DNA of 64,000 nt from Zygnema cylindricum (GCA_037447655.1 JBBHKE010001351.1:193663-257662); one strand, 5' to 3'. Counted from the stretch's first letter, positions 43,484-55,612 are shown. The notes: generated by a model from the sequence alone, not told the origin. Numbers and translations: made by a program.

Positions 43484-44325
43484 TTTTTTAATTAAGACCG
43501 GGTGACTGCAAAGCGACAAAGCATTCAGAATTCTAAACCTTTTTTTTCTTACAAGCCCACCAATCGGGAACGCCTAAACGAAGTAAAGAATTGAAGCAAG
43601 TACAGTACACCGCCAATCGCTATTAGAGTAAATAACGCTAATTCAGTGCCCTTTTAAAAAAAAAAAAAACATGAAATACAATCCATAATTATATTTTTTC
43701 CATTATTCTAATTAGGGTTTTTTTTCAATTAGCATTAATAATGGAAGTACAATGTGATGGAAATAGTGTGGCGTACGGACAGGGTATGTTCGTACGAGCG
43801 GTACTTTTTGAATTATAAAGGCATAAAAAGACACTTAACATTATTGCGCACACATGTGAATGTGCACTGGCAGAAAGAGAAGCAAACTCGTCGAAAAAAA
43901 TCACGTTCTCATATGTTCGTCCGTCGACCGTGTGAACAGCACGACGGCGTACGAATTGTCAGATTTTGTACGGGTACACAGATTACTGTAGACTTCGAAA
44001 GGGCGGGTATTTATTATTCAGGACAACCCAAATTACAGTTAGGGATTAATTAGTATATATATATATTTAAAAAAAAAAAAAAAATTCCCGATTAGTGTTA
44101 ATAACGCTACAATTTTTTTTACGCTATTTATTCCTCTACTCTAATAGCGATTGACGGTGTACTGTGGAGTCCGAGCCATATCTGGCGGGAGCCAAATCTT
44201 TAAAACCGGGTAATAAAAAAACCACAATGCATTCAAAATTCCGAACCTTGCCACGATTAGGTTTGCGTTTCCACCAAGCCTGCCAATCGGACAACCCGAA
44301 CCGGAGGAAACAATTGCAGGCACTA
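43484..44325. repeat. Diverged direct repeat flanking a MITE
   Basis: The segments at about 43,484-43,604 and 44,196-44,325 share TTAA(G/A)ACCGGGT, GCATTCA(G/A)AATTC, CCAATCGG and a GAAGCAAG/GGAGGAAAC region. A family B MITE lies between them. A second short repeat, CGAG(C/T)CATATCTGGCGGGA, occurs at about 44,171 and 44,337. Confidence 0.5.
43608..44159. mobile_element. TA-flanked MITE, family B (552 bp)
   Basis: GTA|CACCGCCAATCGCTATTAG at the left and CTCTAATAGCGATTGACGGTG|TAC at the right. Both flanks read GTAC when the TA is included. The interior has no recognisable protein. Confidence 0.75.
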
Positions 44326-44362
44326 CTGTAAGAGCCCGAGTCATATCTGGCGGGACCAAGCT

Positions 44363-44761
44363 ATGGCTCCCTTGCTCTCGCGCTCGGAGGCCGCCCTCAT
44401 GGCTGCCCTCCGAGGTCACGTGCGGCACCCGCTTCACGAGCGGCCTCAGGAGTCCTGGACGCGTGCGAGGATTAAACCTCGGCACTCCAGCTGTCTTCTA
44501 ATTTCCACCTGGCGTTTCTGGACTCCACCGTCTTTCTCCTCTCCCTCTCCCTCCACTCTCCCTCCTCCTAGCCACGGCCACCTTTCTCTTCCAAATTCCT
44601 GCCACGTGTTCTCTCCTGGTACTCGTTTGACCTCCGGAGTTTCTAGGTCTGCCGCCGTGGCTCCTGCTGAGAGTTCGACCCGGCGGTGGTTCGCACGTGC
44701 GAGGGACCCTGGCGACTGGTCCACGTCAGCCGAGTGGTGGGGCATCCAGGGCGGCGGCTAA
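44363..44761. other. GC-rich island of unknown origin joined to an LTR remnant
   Basis: About 400 bp with much higher GC than its surroundings and several CACGTG/CCACGTG motifs. It is open on both strands (133 codons +, 99 codons -), with no recognised protein. It ends exactly where copia LTR sequence begins (AAATTCAGTGATTCTTTTT), so the junction is a recombination or insertion breakpoint. Confidence 0.45.
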
Positions 44762-44949
44762 ATTCAGTGATTCTTTTTACGTTTGACTCAAGGGGGTCTT
44801 GTCCTCACAGAGGTGAGAGTGGTCAGAATATTTGTGTGACTGGGCGGCGCTTATTCAGCGGGAAATTAGAAGGGGAAAATATTATCCTAGAGGCTTTACA
44901 TAGGCTGCTCATTCTATGGGTCAATAGAGACCACAAAATTTTAGGTTAT

Positions 44950-47900
44950 GGGCCCACCCTCTAGGGTGCCCATATTTGATGGATCACACTTTCTTTATTG
45001 GGAAATGATGATGGAGGGATAACTATTTGAGAAGCATCTATGGGGCATAGTGTTTGGACAAATTGGATGCCCACCTTCACGTGGGTTTGAAGGGACACAT
45101 TTTTCTGGCACCTACGCCTCTACAGTTCGTAGAACAGCTGCCACCATCACCGAGGATGAAGATGAGGAAGGAGAGGAGATTGTCATGGAAGGAGAAAAGG
45201 AAGGAGTTGCAACTCAGGTGACACTATTGCCGAAGGCGATACCGACAGCAGCACCACCAAAAATGGCGACAAGGGCTCAGACCGAAAGATCAAAGTATGA
45301 AAAGTGGAACTACAAAGACAAGGTTGCTAAGCTCTTAATTCTTAAAAGTGTTGCAAAGGGCATTGCCATTCCCCTTATGCATGTCAAATCTTCATCTCAG
45401 ATTTGGATATCACTAGTTAACAAATATAAGAGTGGATCAATGCAGCAGCAACAGTTGGCAGAAAATAAGATTGCAGCTTATACTTATAAGGGAGGAAGTA
45501 TGGATAATTATTGCAATGATGTAGGAGCATTGTTTAGAGAGTTAGAGAGTGCAGGTAACTCATGGTCCGAGAGACAAAGAGTAAACACATTAATGATGAA
45601 ACTACCTGAAGAGTATGAGAATATCATTAACCGATTGCGGGACATAGGAGATAGCAATTGGAATTGGGATGACACAATGGGAATGATTTTAGTGAAAGAA
45701 AGCACTATATAGCTTAGGAGAGGGGGTCGAATTGTTCAAGCATTGTCTGCAGGAGCTTATTGGCGGAAGTGTGATGAGGAGAGAGGGAATGATCCCTATC
45801 GAAACTTTGGTGGAAGAGGACAAGGAGGTGGCAGATTTGATAGACAGGGGAGAGGAACTTCTCGAGGAGGATTATGTCACTTCTGCAAGAAACCGGGACA
45901 CTATATGGCAGATTGTGTCAAACTTGCAGATCTTCGACTGAAAGATGGTCAAGGAACCTCAAAGGATGGAGGAAAGAAAAAGGCTTTCCTGACTCAAGTT
46001 CATGATGAGGAAGTGGAAGAAAAAACTGAACCAGAAGAGGAGCTTGAGGAGCTTCTTCTTAATCCGAAAAACACTGAAAAGCATGTCGACATTCCACGGA
46101 GACAAAAGTGTGCTTTCGGAGGTAAGAGGGATCCACCCGAGGATGGGTGGATCATAGACTCAGGGGCTTCAATGCATATGTGCAAAGATAAGCGGTGGTT
46201 CACTAAACTGAGAAAGATCCCAACAGTTGAGATAGAGTACGGAGATGGTAGAGTAGAAACCACAAGTCTTGTTGGAACTGTTGACTTGAAGGTTCTAGTT
46301 GATGGAAAGGCCTCAATTGTAACACTCTCAGACGTTCTTTACATTCCACAGCTTAGCAAGAACCTAGTCTCAACAGCTGTCCTAGATGAAAAGGAGTTTG
46401 AAACAAGAACTAGGAAAGGAATCTTCACAGCAAGCTTTGATAATGAGGTTTATTTCATAGCTCAGAAGGGCAGTCAAGGAATGTTCAGAATTGTTCTTTG
46501 CAATGAAAAGAGTGTTCTCTACTCGTGTGCAAATGAGATGATGCTTTGGCATAAAAGGTTGGGGCATGTGCATCTAGATAGATTAAAGTAAATGAAGAAA
46601 AAGGGAATAGTGGAGGGTATTACTTTTGAGGATGATGAGACCTTTGATGATTGTAGTGGATGTGCCCAAGGGAAGATTCATAAACTTCCATTTCCAAAGG
46701 CAACCACACTTAGGAGAGAAAAAGTATTAGATCTAGTTCACACCGATGTTTGGGGACCTGCTATGTATGCTTCACATGGGGGGAAGAGATGGAAATTAAC
46801 CATCACAGATGATTGGTCTAGATACACGAAGGTATACTTTTTCAGACATAAGTCAAAGGTATTAAGATGTTTCAAAGAGTATAAAGTATGGAGTGAAAAA
46901 TTACATGAAACCTCAATAAAAGAGATAAGAAGTGATAATGGGAAAGAATACACCTCAAGGGAATTTGAATAATATCTTAAAGAAGAAGGAATTCATCATG
47001 AGAAAAATGTTCCCTATAATCTGGAGCAAAATGGAGAAGCAGAAAGAGTGAATAGAACTTTAGGAGATATGTCCAGAAGTATGTTAACTGATAAGAGGAT
47101 AGGGTTGCAATTTTGGGCGGAGTCCATGAACTATGCTAATTTCATAAAAAATAGAGTCCTAATTTCAGCAAATAAAAAAGAAACTCCGTATGAGAGGTGG
47201 AAAGGAAAAAAGCCTGATTTGTCTAGTTTGAGAGTGTTCGGAAGTCAAGTCTAAAGTTTGGATTCCGATAAGACTAAATGGAAGTTAGAGCGGAGAGGGA
47301 AGCCAGGATATCTTGTTGGATACGATGAGAGCACAAAAGGATACCGAGTGTATGACTAGAAAAAGAGAGATATAATTTTAGTAAAACATATAGTGGTGAT
47401 AAATGAAGAGAAGTCCATTGATCCATTCAAATAAAATAAGGAAGTCAAAATCAGATTTGAAACGGATCAGTTTTCTGACTTTGATTTTGAAAATGAAGAG
47501 AAGGAAGAGGGAGAAAAAGTAGCCGGTGGATCTCAGCTATAAATGAAGAAATGGCCTCTATCATGGAAGCCAATACATGGGAGTTGGTAGATTGTCCACC
47601 GGACCCAAAACTGATCGGATGTAAGTGGGTTTAGAAAACTTAAATTAAACCCGAATAATACCATTAAGAGGTACAAAGCTAGGTTAATTGCAAAAGGTTA
47701 TACTCATAAAGAGGGGATAGACTACGAAGAAACCTTTGCACCTGTAGTTGGATTTCCTTTTGTTAGAATCCTTTTAAGTATAGCCGCAGCGGAGGATATG
47801 GAAATCCACCAGATGGATATTAAAACGACCTTTTTGCACGGAGAGTTGGAAGAAGAAATTTACATGAGGCAACCGGAAGGATTCGTGGAAAGTGGGGAAG

Positions 47901-49070
47901 AAAATAAAGTTTGCAAACTGATAAAATCACTCTATGGGCTTAAGCAAGCCCTGCGACAGTTGAATATAAAGCTCCACGAATTTCTGACCGATTTGGGGTA
48001 TATCAGAATTAGTTCAGATTACTTTATATATTTATTTGAGGATGAGAATGGAGTGATATTTATTGCTATTTATGTGGATGATTAGTTGGTCTTAAGCAAG
48101 TCCTTAGATAAAATTAACAAACTAAAACCAGATCTTAGAAGCAATTTTTATATGAAAGATCTTGGCGAAGCAAAGTACATTTTGGGAATTCAGATGGAGA
48201 GAGATAGAGGGAATAGAATTATAAGACTCACTCAAAAAGAAGCAAACGGTAATATGCTAGAAAAATTTCAGATGGAAAAAGCAAACGGATGTACTACTCT
48301 TATGGATTTGAAAAAAGTGTTTGAGGGAAGTGAAGAGAGGAATAATTATCATTAATGATGAGATGGATGAGATAAAAAGAAATTTTATGGAAAATATTCC
48401 TTATCGGCAAATTGTAGGCAATTTAATTAATTTTATGAACTGTACCCATCCGAATATAGCTGCAGCTGTAGGTGTCCTTAGTGAAATCTAAATGAACGAA
48501 AAAAGAGAGATTCGGAGGCTGCTAAAAGGGTGATGAGGTATCTGGTGGGGACAAGGGAATTATGGTTGCATTTGGGAGGGGAGCACACTGACATCACCAC
48601 TTAGAGTGATGCCAGTTATGGAGATGTGCCTTTAAGGAGGTGTACGACTAGATATGTGTTGCAAATTGGATCCGGTGCATGTTGTTGGAGTAGCAAGCAA
48701 CAAAAAGTAGTTGCTCATTCCAATATGGAGGCTGAATACATGGCTTCCTGTGCTGCCACCAACGAATTAATGTGGGTTAAATCTCTTATTGAAGAACTTG
48801 GGTAATGAAGTCTGGAACTCAAAATGTTTTTTGTGATAATCAAGCTGCTATCTCTATTGCAGCTAATCGGAAACATCACTTCAAAGCCAAGCATATGGAT
48901 ATTTGACTAAGCTTTGTCAAAGAGAAGGTAGAAAATAAATTATTAAACAGATTCATAAAACTGATAGAGAAATGATTGCAGACATGATGACAAAAGTAGT
49001 GCCTTCCCTTAAGTTTATTTATTGCAGAGAAAACAGTGGATTAAAATTGAAAAGTGACTACGAATTAAAG
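44950..49070 (+). pseudogene. B1 copia polyprotein with in-frame stops
   Basis: Gag starts near 44,950 (VPIFDGSHFLYW). Core gag is at 45,050-45,712, a zinc knuckle CHFCKKPGHYMADC near 45,880, and protease WIIDSGASMHMC near 46,150. Integrase HHCC (WHKRLGHVHLDRLK, CSGCAQGK) and D-D-E residues (VHTDVWGP, IRSDNGKEY, LEQNGEAER) follow at 46,545-47,065. RT runs from 47,700 (YKARLIAKGYTHKEGIDYEE, HQMDIKTTFLHGELEEEIYM, FIAIYVDD), and RNase H from about 48,540 (DITT-SDASYGD, SSKQQKVVAHSNMEAEYMA). Stops at 45,710, 46,589, 46,970, 47,252, 48,083 and 48,353 all fall in one frame. A frameshift lies near 47,630 in RT, and further stops and shifts follow in RNase H. Confidence 0.85.
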
Positions 49071-49071
49071 G

Positions 49072-49964
49072 GAGTTTTGAAAAAAGGTAACTAATAGTTC
49101 ACTTCCCTGTTTTACTTTTGCTATAAAGAAAGAGAGTGAGGATCAAAGGCGCGCCATGGCTGTCGCAATATTTAGAAAGTGGCAGTTTTTGAAGTAAAGG
49201 CTTATTTTGCTAAAATGATGCCTAAGTCTAGATTTTAACCTGCGACCTCTAGATTCTCTATAACCTAACGCCTTAACCATTAACGCGTTACGAAACGATA
49301 CACGTGACGGGTTTCATAAATATCTAAACATTAACGCAACAGCTAATTAACAGCAGACTAACCAAAAGGAGCAATTCTTGCATGTACGCGAATCTGAACC
49401 GTGTAAAATATGTTTTGATCGGACGGCTGGCATTATAGCCGCCACGCGAAGTGAGCTTTTGGCGGCATACGGAGATAGCGTCACGCGGTGCCACGTGGCG
49501 CCACATTATTTGATACCGGAGAAGAATGAAGGAAGAACCATGGCTTCCGATTAGAGAGGTGTCACCTTGTAGACCTTGTCGTACAATGGTCGTACAATAA
49601 GTACATCGTCCATTGTACCTTCTTGTACTATATAGTGTTCCTATTGGACTAGGGTTTAGTAGTAGGTAGTCGTGAGTAGGCAGACCAAGACTTAGTAAAA
49701 TTTAGGTACCTCTCTCTCTAAGAGAGCTTGTAACTATAAAGGTCATCTTTGACCAACCATAACTTACTGCTCAGGTGAGCAAATTCAATGATTCTTTTTG
49801 CGTTTGACTTAGGGGAGTCTTGTCCTCACAGAAGTGAGAGTGGTCAGAATATTTGTGTGCCTGGGCGGCACTTATTCAGCGGGAAAGTACAAGGGGAAAA
49901 TATTATCCTAGAGGCTTTACATAGGCTGCTCATTCTAAGGGTCAATGGATACCACAAAATTTCA
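49072..49964 (+). repeat. B1 3' LTR
   Basis: Follows the polypurine GGGAG; its first bases are TTTTGAAAAAAGG, a mutated TG start. It ends CACAAAATTTCA. It contains CCACGTGGCGCCACATTATTTG, a TACTATATAGTG TATA-like element near 49,627 and the shared block TTCAATGATTCTTTTTGCG. It matches the solo LTR at 54,517 in reverse along its length. Confidence 0.8.
49217..49290 (-). other. tRNA-like block inside B1 LTR (antisense)
   Basis: On the minus strand it reads GTTAATGGTTAAGGCGTTAG (D-arm/A-box-like), then an anticodon-arm-like segment, then GGTCGCAGGTTAAAATC (T-arm/B-box-like). The order and spacing resemble a tRNA-Arg. The stems are imperfect, so it is not a working tRNA. Confidence 0.55.
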
Positions 49965-50822
49965 CATTTAACATTGGTCCTATTCTAACACGATAAAAAT
50001 ATCAATTACCGACTATCCTAACGGATAGGTGGTACCGGGATCAAGTCCTAAGTCCGTGAGGTATCTTTTTTGAAACCTTCTAAAATAAATGCTTGTTAAA
50101 CTAATGGAACCATGGTTCAACCACCCTCTTTATCCTTCGGTGACTACAACAAGTATGGGGGCTACAAAGAGGAGGCGCATGCAGGCTGTCAATACTTTTA
50201 TTTTCTTTTTATACCAACATATTTACACCTAGAAAATACTCCATAAATCTATTAATTTCAACACTCCTCTTATTTTCTAGTCTAAATTTAGCTTCAGTTT
50301 AGTCCACATTTTTCTCTGCAATATTTCAATTTAGGAGAGGGCATTGGTTTTGTCATCATATCAGCCACCATTTCCTCATCAGATTTATATAAAAGTTTCA
50401 CAATCTTATTCTCAACTTTTTCCCTCACAAAACTCAATCTTATGTCTATATGCTTAGCTTTGAAATGATGTTTTGGATTAGCACGAATTGTAATGGCAAC
50501 TTCATTATCTCAAAACACTTCATACACTCCCTCTTTCATATACCCCAGTTCTTGCAACATGGTATTGACCCATATTTATTCTTTCAAAGCAGTATAAGAG
50601 GCCATGTATTCAGCCTCCATAGTATACTGAGCCACCACATTTTGTTGCTTACTGCTCCAATAGCAAGCACCTTCCCCCACATACAACACATACCTAAAAG
50701 TGCATCTTCTCATAGGTGCGTCCTCATAACCGGCATCACTCCAAGAAGTGATGTCAGTGTGCTTCCCTCCCAAATTCAACCATAACTCTCTTGTTCCAAC
50801 CAGATATCTCATGACTCTCTTT
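49965..50822 (-). mobile_element. Minus-strand 3' fragment of a B-family copia element
   Basis: Contains the first ~300 bp of an LTR (49,965-50,263, starting TGTTGAAATTAATAG in minus orientation), a polypurine tract (GAAAATAAGAGGAG, 50,264-50,280) and RNase H remains up to 50,822 (MRYLVGTRELWLNLGG, SSKQQNVVAQYTMEAEYMAS, NPKHHFKAKHIDIRLSFVRE). It cuts off the 5' LTR of element B2. No target duplication was found. Confidence 0.75.
49995..50068 (+). other. tRNA-like block in the minus-strand LTR fragment
   Basis: Reads ATCAATTACCGACTATC, then GGTACCGGGATCAAGTCC (B-box-like) and GTGAGGTATC. It aligns with the block at 56,120-56,195 (TACCGGCTA, AAGATCAAATCC, GAGGCATC). It is antisense to the LTR, as in the other copies. 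Confidence 0.45.
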
Positions 50823-53800
50823 GAAACAAAAATGGGTCAAGGTTATCCTAGAGGCTTTTTGGAAGATGTCCACTCTGAGGACTTATAGAGGCCTTAGAGT
50901 TTCAGATTAAGGGCCCACCCTCTAGGGTATCAATCTTTAATGGAACTGGCTTCATATACTGGGAAAGTATGATGAAAGGAGCACTATGCGAAAAAAGGTT
51001 TTGGGGGATAGTGAGTGGACGATTGGGGCGTCCATCAAGTTTTTGAATTCCTTAAGGGTTTGAAGGAATCAGATTCACAAAGAAAGCAGGTCCATCTTCA
51101 ACGGAGGAGATAAAGGAAGGAGAGGTGGTCGACAAAGGTCGGAGAAGGAGACGACCACACCAATATCAACCGGTTCAGCATTCATGTCACCTATTTTGAG
51201 GAACATAAAAATTATACTCAAACTTGAGATTTCAACAATATAGCAGCAAAGCACTTAATCTTATGCCATCTTACTCAAGGACTTGCATGGCCTCATTTGC
51301 AGGTAGAAAGGGCATCCGATCTATAGATGGCTCTCATAGAGATGTACAAAAGTGGTACGATTCAGCAACAACAGTTGGCTGATCAGAAAAGTTAATGTGT
51401 ATGCATACAATGGGGGGAAGATGTTGGATTTTTGCAATGAGCTTGCTACACTCTTCATGGAGCTAGAGATTGCGGGAAAATATTTTAGTGAAAAAGAAAA
51501 GGTTAATTGTTTACTGATGAAGTTACCCGATGAGTTTGAGAACATAGTCAACCGTGTACAGGACTTGCCGGACTCAAGGTGGATATGGAACTCAGTGGTA
51601 GGGATGATTCTCGTTCGGGAGAATACGATTGAGATCTGAAGGGGAGTAAAGATTTGCCAAGCCTTGGCAACTTTGACCGAATGGAGGAACAAGGATTCCC
51701 GGAAACTAGTCAGAAACTATGGGGTAAAGGAGTAAAAAAATCAGTATAACGAGTTCGGACCAAGGGCTCCGAAAGGTTTATGTCATTTTTGTAAGAAACC
51801 GGGGCACTATATGGCATAGTGCACTAAGCTAACCGAGCTTCGGTTAAAAGAGGGGAAGACTGGTGGTACCCCGAGAGGAAAGAAAAAGACCCTTGTGACG
51901 CAGGTACATGAGGCATAATCCATGGACGAGGACAATGAGGTCTTTTTGGATGAGGAGTTGGAGGCGAAAAACGATGTCCAAATTCTACAAAGGCAGAAAT
52001 CTGCTTACGGTGGATTAAAAGGTGAAGCAGGGTGGATTGTAGATTCAGGTGCCCCCATGCACATGTGTAAGGATAAACACCTGTTCAATAAGATAAGAAA
52101 AATTCCCACCGTAGAGATAGAGTACGAGGATGGGAGGATAGTCACTACTACTCTTGTAGGATTGTTATATCTGAAAGTGTTGGTAGAAGGAAAGACATCC
52201 ATAGTTACATTCTCCGATGTATTGTTTTTTTTCGGAGCTGAACAAAAACCTCATCTATACGTGTGTATTAGATGATAAGGGTTTTGATACAAGCACTAGG
52301 AAATGAGTCTTTACTGCTAGTTTTGAGGAGGATGTCTATTTCATTGTTGAGAAAGGTAGCTCGGATGTTTAGGCTTATTTTAATTAATGAAATGAAGTAA
52401 CTTTATTATGTTAGTGTTCATGATATTATGATGTGGCGTAAGAGGCTTGGGCATTTGAATCTAGATAAGTTAAGAGAGATGCAAAAGATGGGAGTGTTGG
52501 AAGGGATTCAGTTCAGTGAGAGTGATAATATAAGTGATTGTAGTGGATGTGCTCTAGGTAAAGCACACAGATTTCCCTTTCCCAAAACAGCCACCTATAA
52601 CGGAGAAAAAATTATAGATTTAGTACACACAAATATTTGGGGACCGGCTAAAGTGCCCTCACCAGGGGGGAAGAGATTTATGATGACTATCACCGATGAT
52701 TGGTCTCGGTATTCTAGGGTGTATTTTTTGAAAAACAAGTAAGAAGCTGAGGATTGTTTTAGACAATATAAAGCATGGAGCGAAAAACTCCATTAAACTC
52801 CAATCTAGAGAATAAGGAGTGACAATGGTGGAGAGTATACTTCTAACTAGTTTGAGGATTTTTTGAGGGAAGATGGGGTCCAACACCAAAAGACAGTTCC
52901 GAAAAACCCGAAACAGAATGGGGTAGCTGAAAGGTTAAATAGAACACTATTCTTGCAGGTACAAATCAAACCGAAAAGGACTCGGCTGTGGAAACTCTAG
53001 TGACAACTCTACCCGAAGTAGAAGATGTGGTGGATATTGATTCGGAATCAAGGGATAGGGGAGAAGCCAAGATTGTTCGAAAGAATCCACGAAAACCATC
53101 TATTCCAGCCTCAGATTTTGAGGGGGGAAGGAGAAGTAGCAAAAGATTGCAAGAAAAACAGGTTAATAACAAGGTATCAAAACTATCTCATCAAGATGAA
53201 CCTCAGACTTATGGAGAGGCTATGACTTGTCCAAAAAGAAACTGGTGGAAGATTGCCATCAATGAGGAGATGGCGTGAATTATAGCTGCCAATACATGGG
53301 AGCAGGTGGATTGTCCACCTAACCGAAAACTAATCGGTTGCTAGTGGGTTTTTAAATTAAAACTGAACCGAGATAACACAATCGAGCGCTACAAGGCTAG
53401 ATTAGTGGCAAAAGGATTTATACAAAATGAGGGAATTGACTACGAGGAAACCTTTGCCCCGATTGTCAGATTTCCCTCCGTTCGCATACTTCTTAGTCTG
53501 GCAGCAGCGCAAGACATGGAAGTGCACCAGATGGACATCAAGACAGCCTTTTTGCATGGAGAATTGGAAGAGGAGATCTTCGTGCGACAACTAGAAGGGT
53601 TTGTGGAGGAAAGAGGGGAGAGTAAGGTATGCCGACTAATTAAATCTCTTTATGGTTTGAAATAGGCGCCTCGACAGTGGAATAAGAAGCTTGATGAGTT
53701 TCTTACCACTCAAAGATATATTTGGATCAGCTCAGATCACTTAATCTATGTTTTCCAAGATGAGGAAGGTTTTTAATTTATTGCAATTTATGTTGATGAT

Positions 53801-54516
53801 TTGTTTGTTTTAAGTAAATCAATGGAAAAAATGAATAAATTGAAAACCGATCTAAAGGGGAGATTTGAAATGAAGGATAAGGGGGAAGCAAAATATGTTT
53901 TGGGAATTCAAGTAGAAAGAGACCGAAAAAGAAAGATTATAAGATTGACTCAAAAGGAAGCAATAGGGAACATGCTTGAAAAATTTCAGATGGATAAAGC
54001 TAATAGTTGTACAACTCTAGTGGAGTTGAAGAAGGGAAATGAGTAGAGTGAGGAAGAAGGATTCTTAGTCTTAGTCAAGGTATTATCTCCTAAGAACAGA
54101 AGTTCATGCAGACTATTCCTTACAGGCAAGTAGTGGGAAGTCTAATCTATTTTATGAATTAGACCCAACTGGATTTAGCTGCAGTTGTAAGTGTGATGAG
54201 TAGAAGTCTAAATGCTCCCACTAAGAGGGATTGAGAGGCAGCTAAGAGAGTCCTTGGATATTTGATAGGAACTAGGGATCTATGGTTGCATTTGTGTGGG
54301 GAGAATACTGACATCACTACTTGGAGTGATGCCTGTTATGGTGATGCTCCGATGAGGAGATGCATTTCTGGATATGTATTATATGTGGGTCATAGGGCTT
54401 GCTGTTGGAGTAGCAAACAACAAAAATTTATTGCTCAGTCCACCATGGAGGCAAAGTATATGACGTCTTGCTCTGCTGTAAAAGAATTGAGGTGGGTCAA
54501 ATCTTTGCTTGGTGAG

Positions 54517-55612
54517 TGAAATTCTATGGGCTCCATTGCCCACAGAATTCGCAGATCCAAAAGAAGCTAATCTAGAAAGTGCCGACTCCAAGTTGATATA
54601 AACCCAAATGAATGATCCCTTGATAATCAAAACCCCAATACAACTTCACCCCTGTGAAGATAAGACCTTGTGTGTGCTCAGTTCCACCACAGAATGCAAA
54701 GCTTGAATATGTGTTTTGGACAGTATTCCCCACTTTGACTTTCCCACTGAATAAGTGCCACCCTAACACGCAAAAACCTCTGACCGACTACACATCTGTG
54801 TAGCATAGACTCCACGGAGTCCGTAACAAAAAAAATCACTGAACTTTCTCACCCGAGCATTAAGTTATGGTTGGTCAAAGATGACCTTTATAGTTACAAG
54901 CTCTCTTAGAGAGAGGTACCGAAATATCACTAAGTCTTAGTCTGCCTACTCATGACTACCTACTACTAAACCCTAGTCCAATAGGAACAATATATGGTAG
55001 AAGAAGGTACGATGAGCGATGTACTTATTGTACGGCCATTGTACGACATGGTCTAAAAGGTGACATGTGCCAAATCGGGAGCCATGGTTCCTCCTTCCAT
55101 CTTCTCCGATGTCAAATAATGTGGCGCCACGTGGAACCGCGTGACGCTATCCCCAAAGGCCGCTGAAAGCTTATTGGGGGTGGCGGCTGTAATGGTGGCC
55201 GTCCGATCAGTTATATTTTTAGGGCTTCGATTCGCTTCCATGCATGAATTGATTAATGCGCGTTTTCGTTAGTCTGCTGCGAATTAGTCCTTTGAATCAA
55301 TAAGTAAATATTTGTGAAACATTCCACGTATATCGTTTCGTTAGTGACATAATGGATAAGACGTTGGTCTACTTAGTAGCCTACAGATCTCGGTTCAAAT
55401 CCGACCAGGGGCAGTATTTTGCTAAAACTAGTAAAATACTTTATAATTCATTCTGCCCTTCTAAATGATGCGGCAACCATGGCGTGCCTTTGGTCCTCTC
55501 TTTCTCTCTCTTTACATTCAAACTAAAATATAGAAGTGAACTATTAGTCACCTCTTTTCAACACTCTATTTATTTCTCCAATATAGACCTAGAAAATACA
55601 TAAATTTCAACA
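54517..55612 (-). mobile_element. Solo LTR of the B family with 5-bp target duplication
   Basis: A 1,096-bp LTR in reverse orientation, beginning TG and ending CA, flanked on both sides by GTGAG (54,512-54,516 and 55,613-55,617). Removing it and one GTGAG restores the RNase H frame of B2 (KSLLGELGHLKSGVQ). It is therefore a genuine insertion reduced to one LTR by recombination. Confidence 0.92.
55345..55415 (+). other. tRNA-Arg-like block inside the solo LTR (antisense to the LTR)
   Basis: Reads AGTGACATAATGGATAAGAC (D-arm and A box), TTGGTCTACTTAGTAGCC (anticodon-arm-like, slightly long) and TCGGTTCAAATCCGA (T arm with intact stem and B box), then CCAGGGG. The order and spacing match tRNA-Arg (CCT/TCT type) closely. 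This is the best preserved of the four copies. The acceptor stem does not pair well, so it is called tRNA-derived and not a tRNA gene. Confidence 0.65.

Larger units (their letters stand above)
44762..49964 (+). mobile_element. Copia element B1 (second copia family), decayed
   Basis: Starts with only the last ~180 bp of its 5' LTR (44,762-44,940). The internal gag-to-RNase H region spans 44,950-49,070. The 3' LTR begins after the GGGAG polypurine end at 49,072. The family differs from the 35-41 kb element in LTR, gag and RT sequence. Confidence 0.85.

Noticed and set aside
44950-49070. Stop-codon reassignment to explain in-frame TAA/TAG codons
   Set aside because: Aligned residues at the stops differ between related elements, and the host genes here end normally at TGA, TAG and TAA.
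55345-55415. Functional tRNA-Arg gene
   Set aside because: The acceptor stem does not pair and the anticodon arm is irregular; it lies in an LTR with diverged copies, so tRNA-derived is the safer call.
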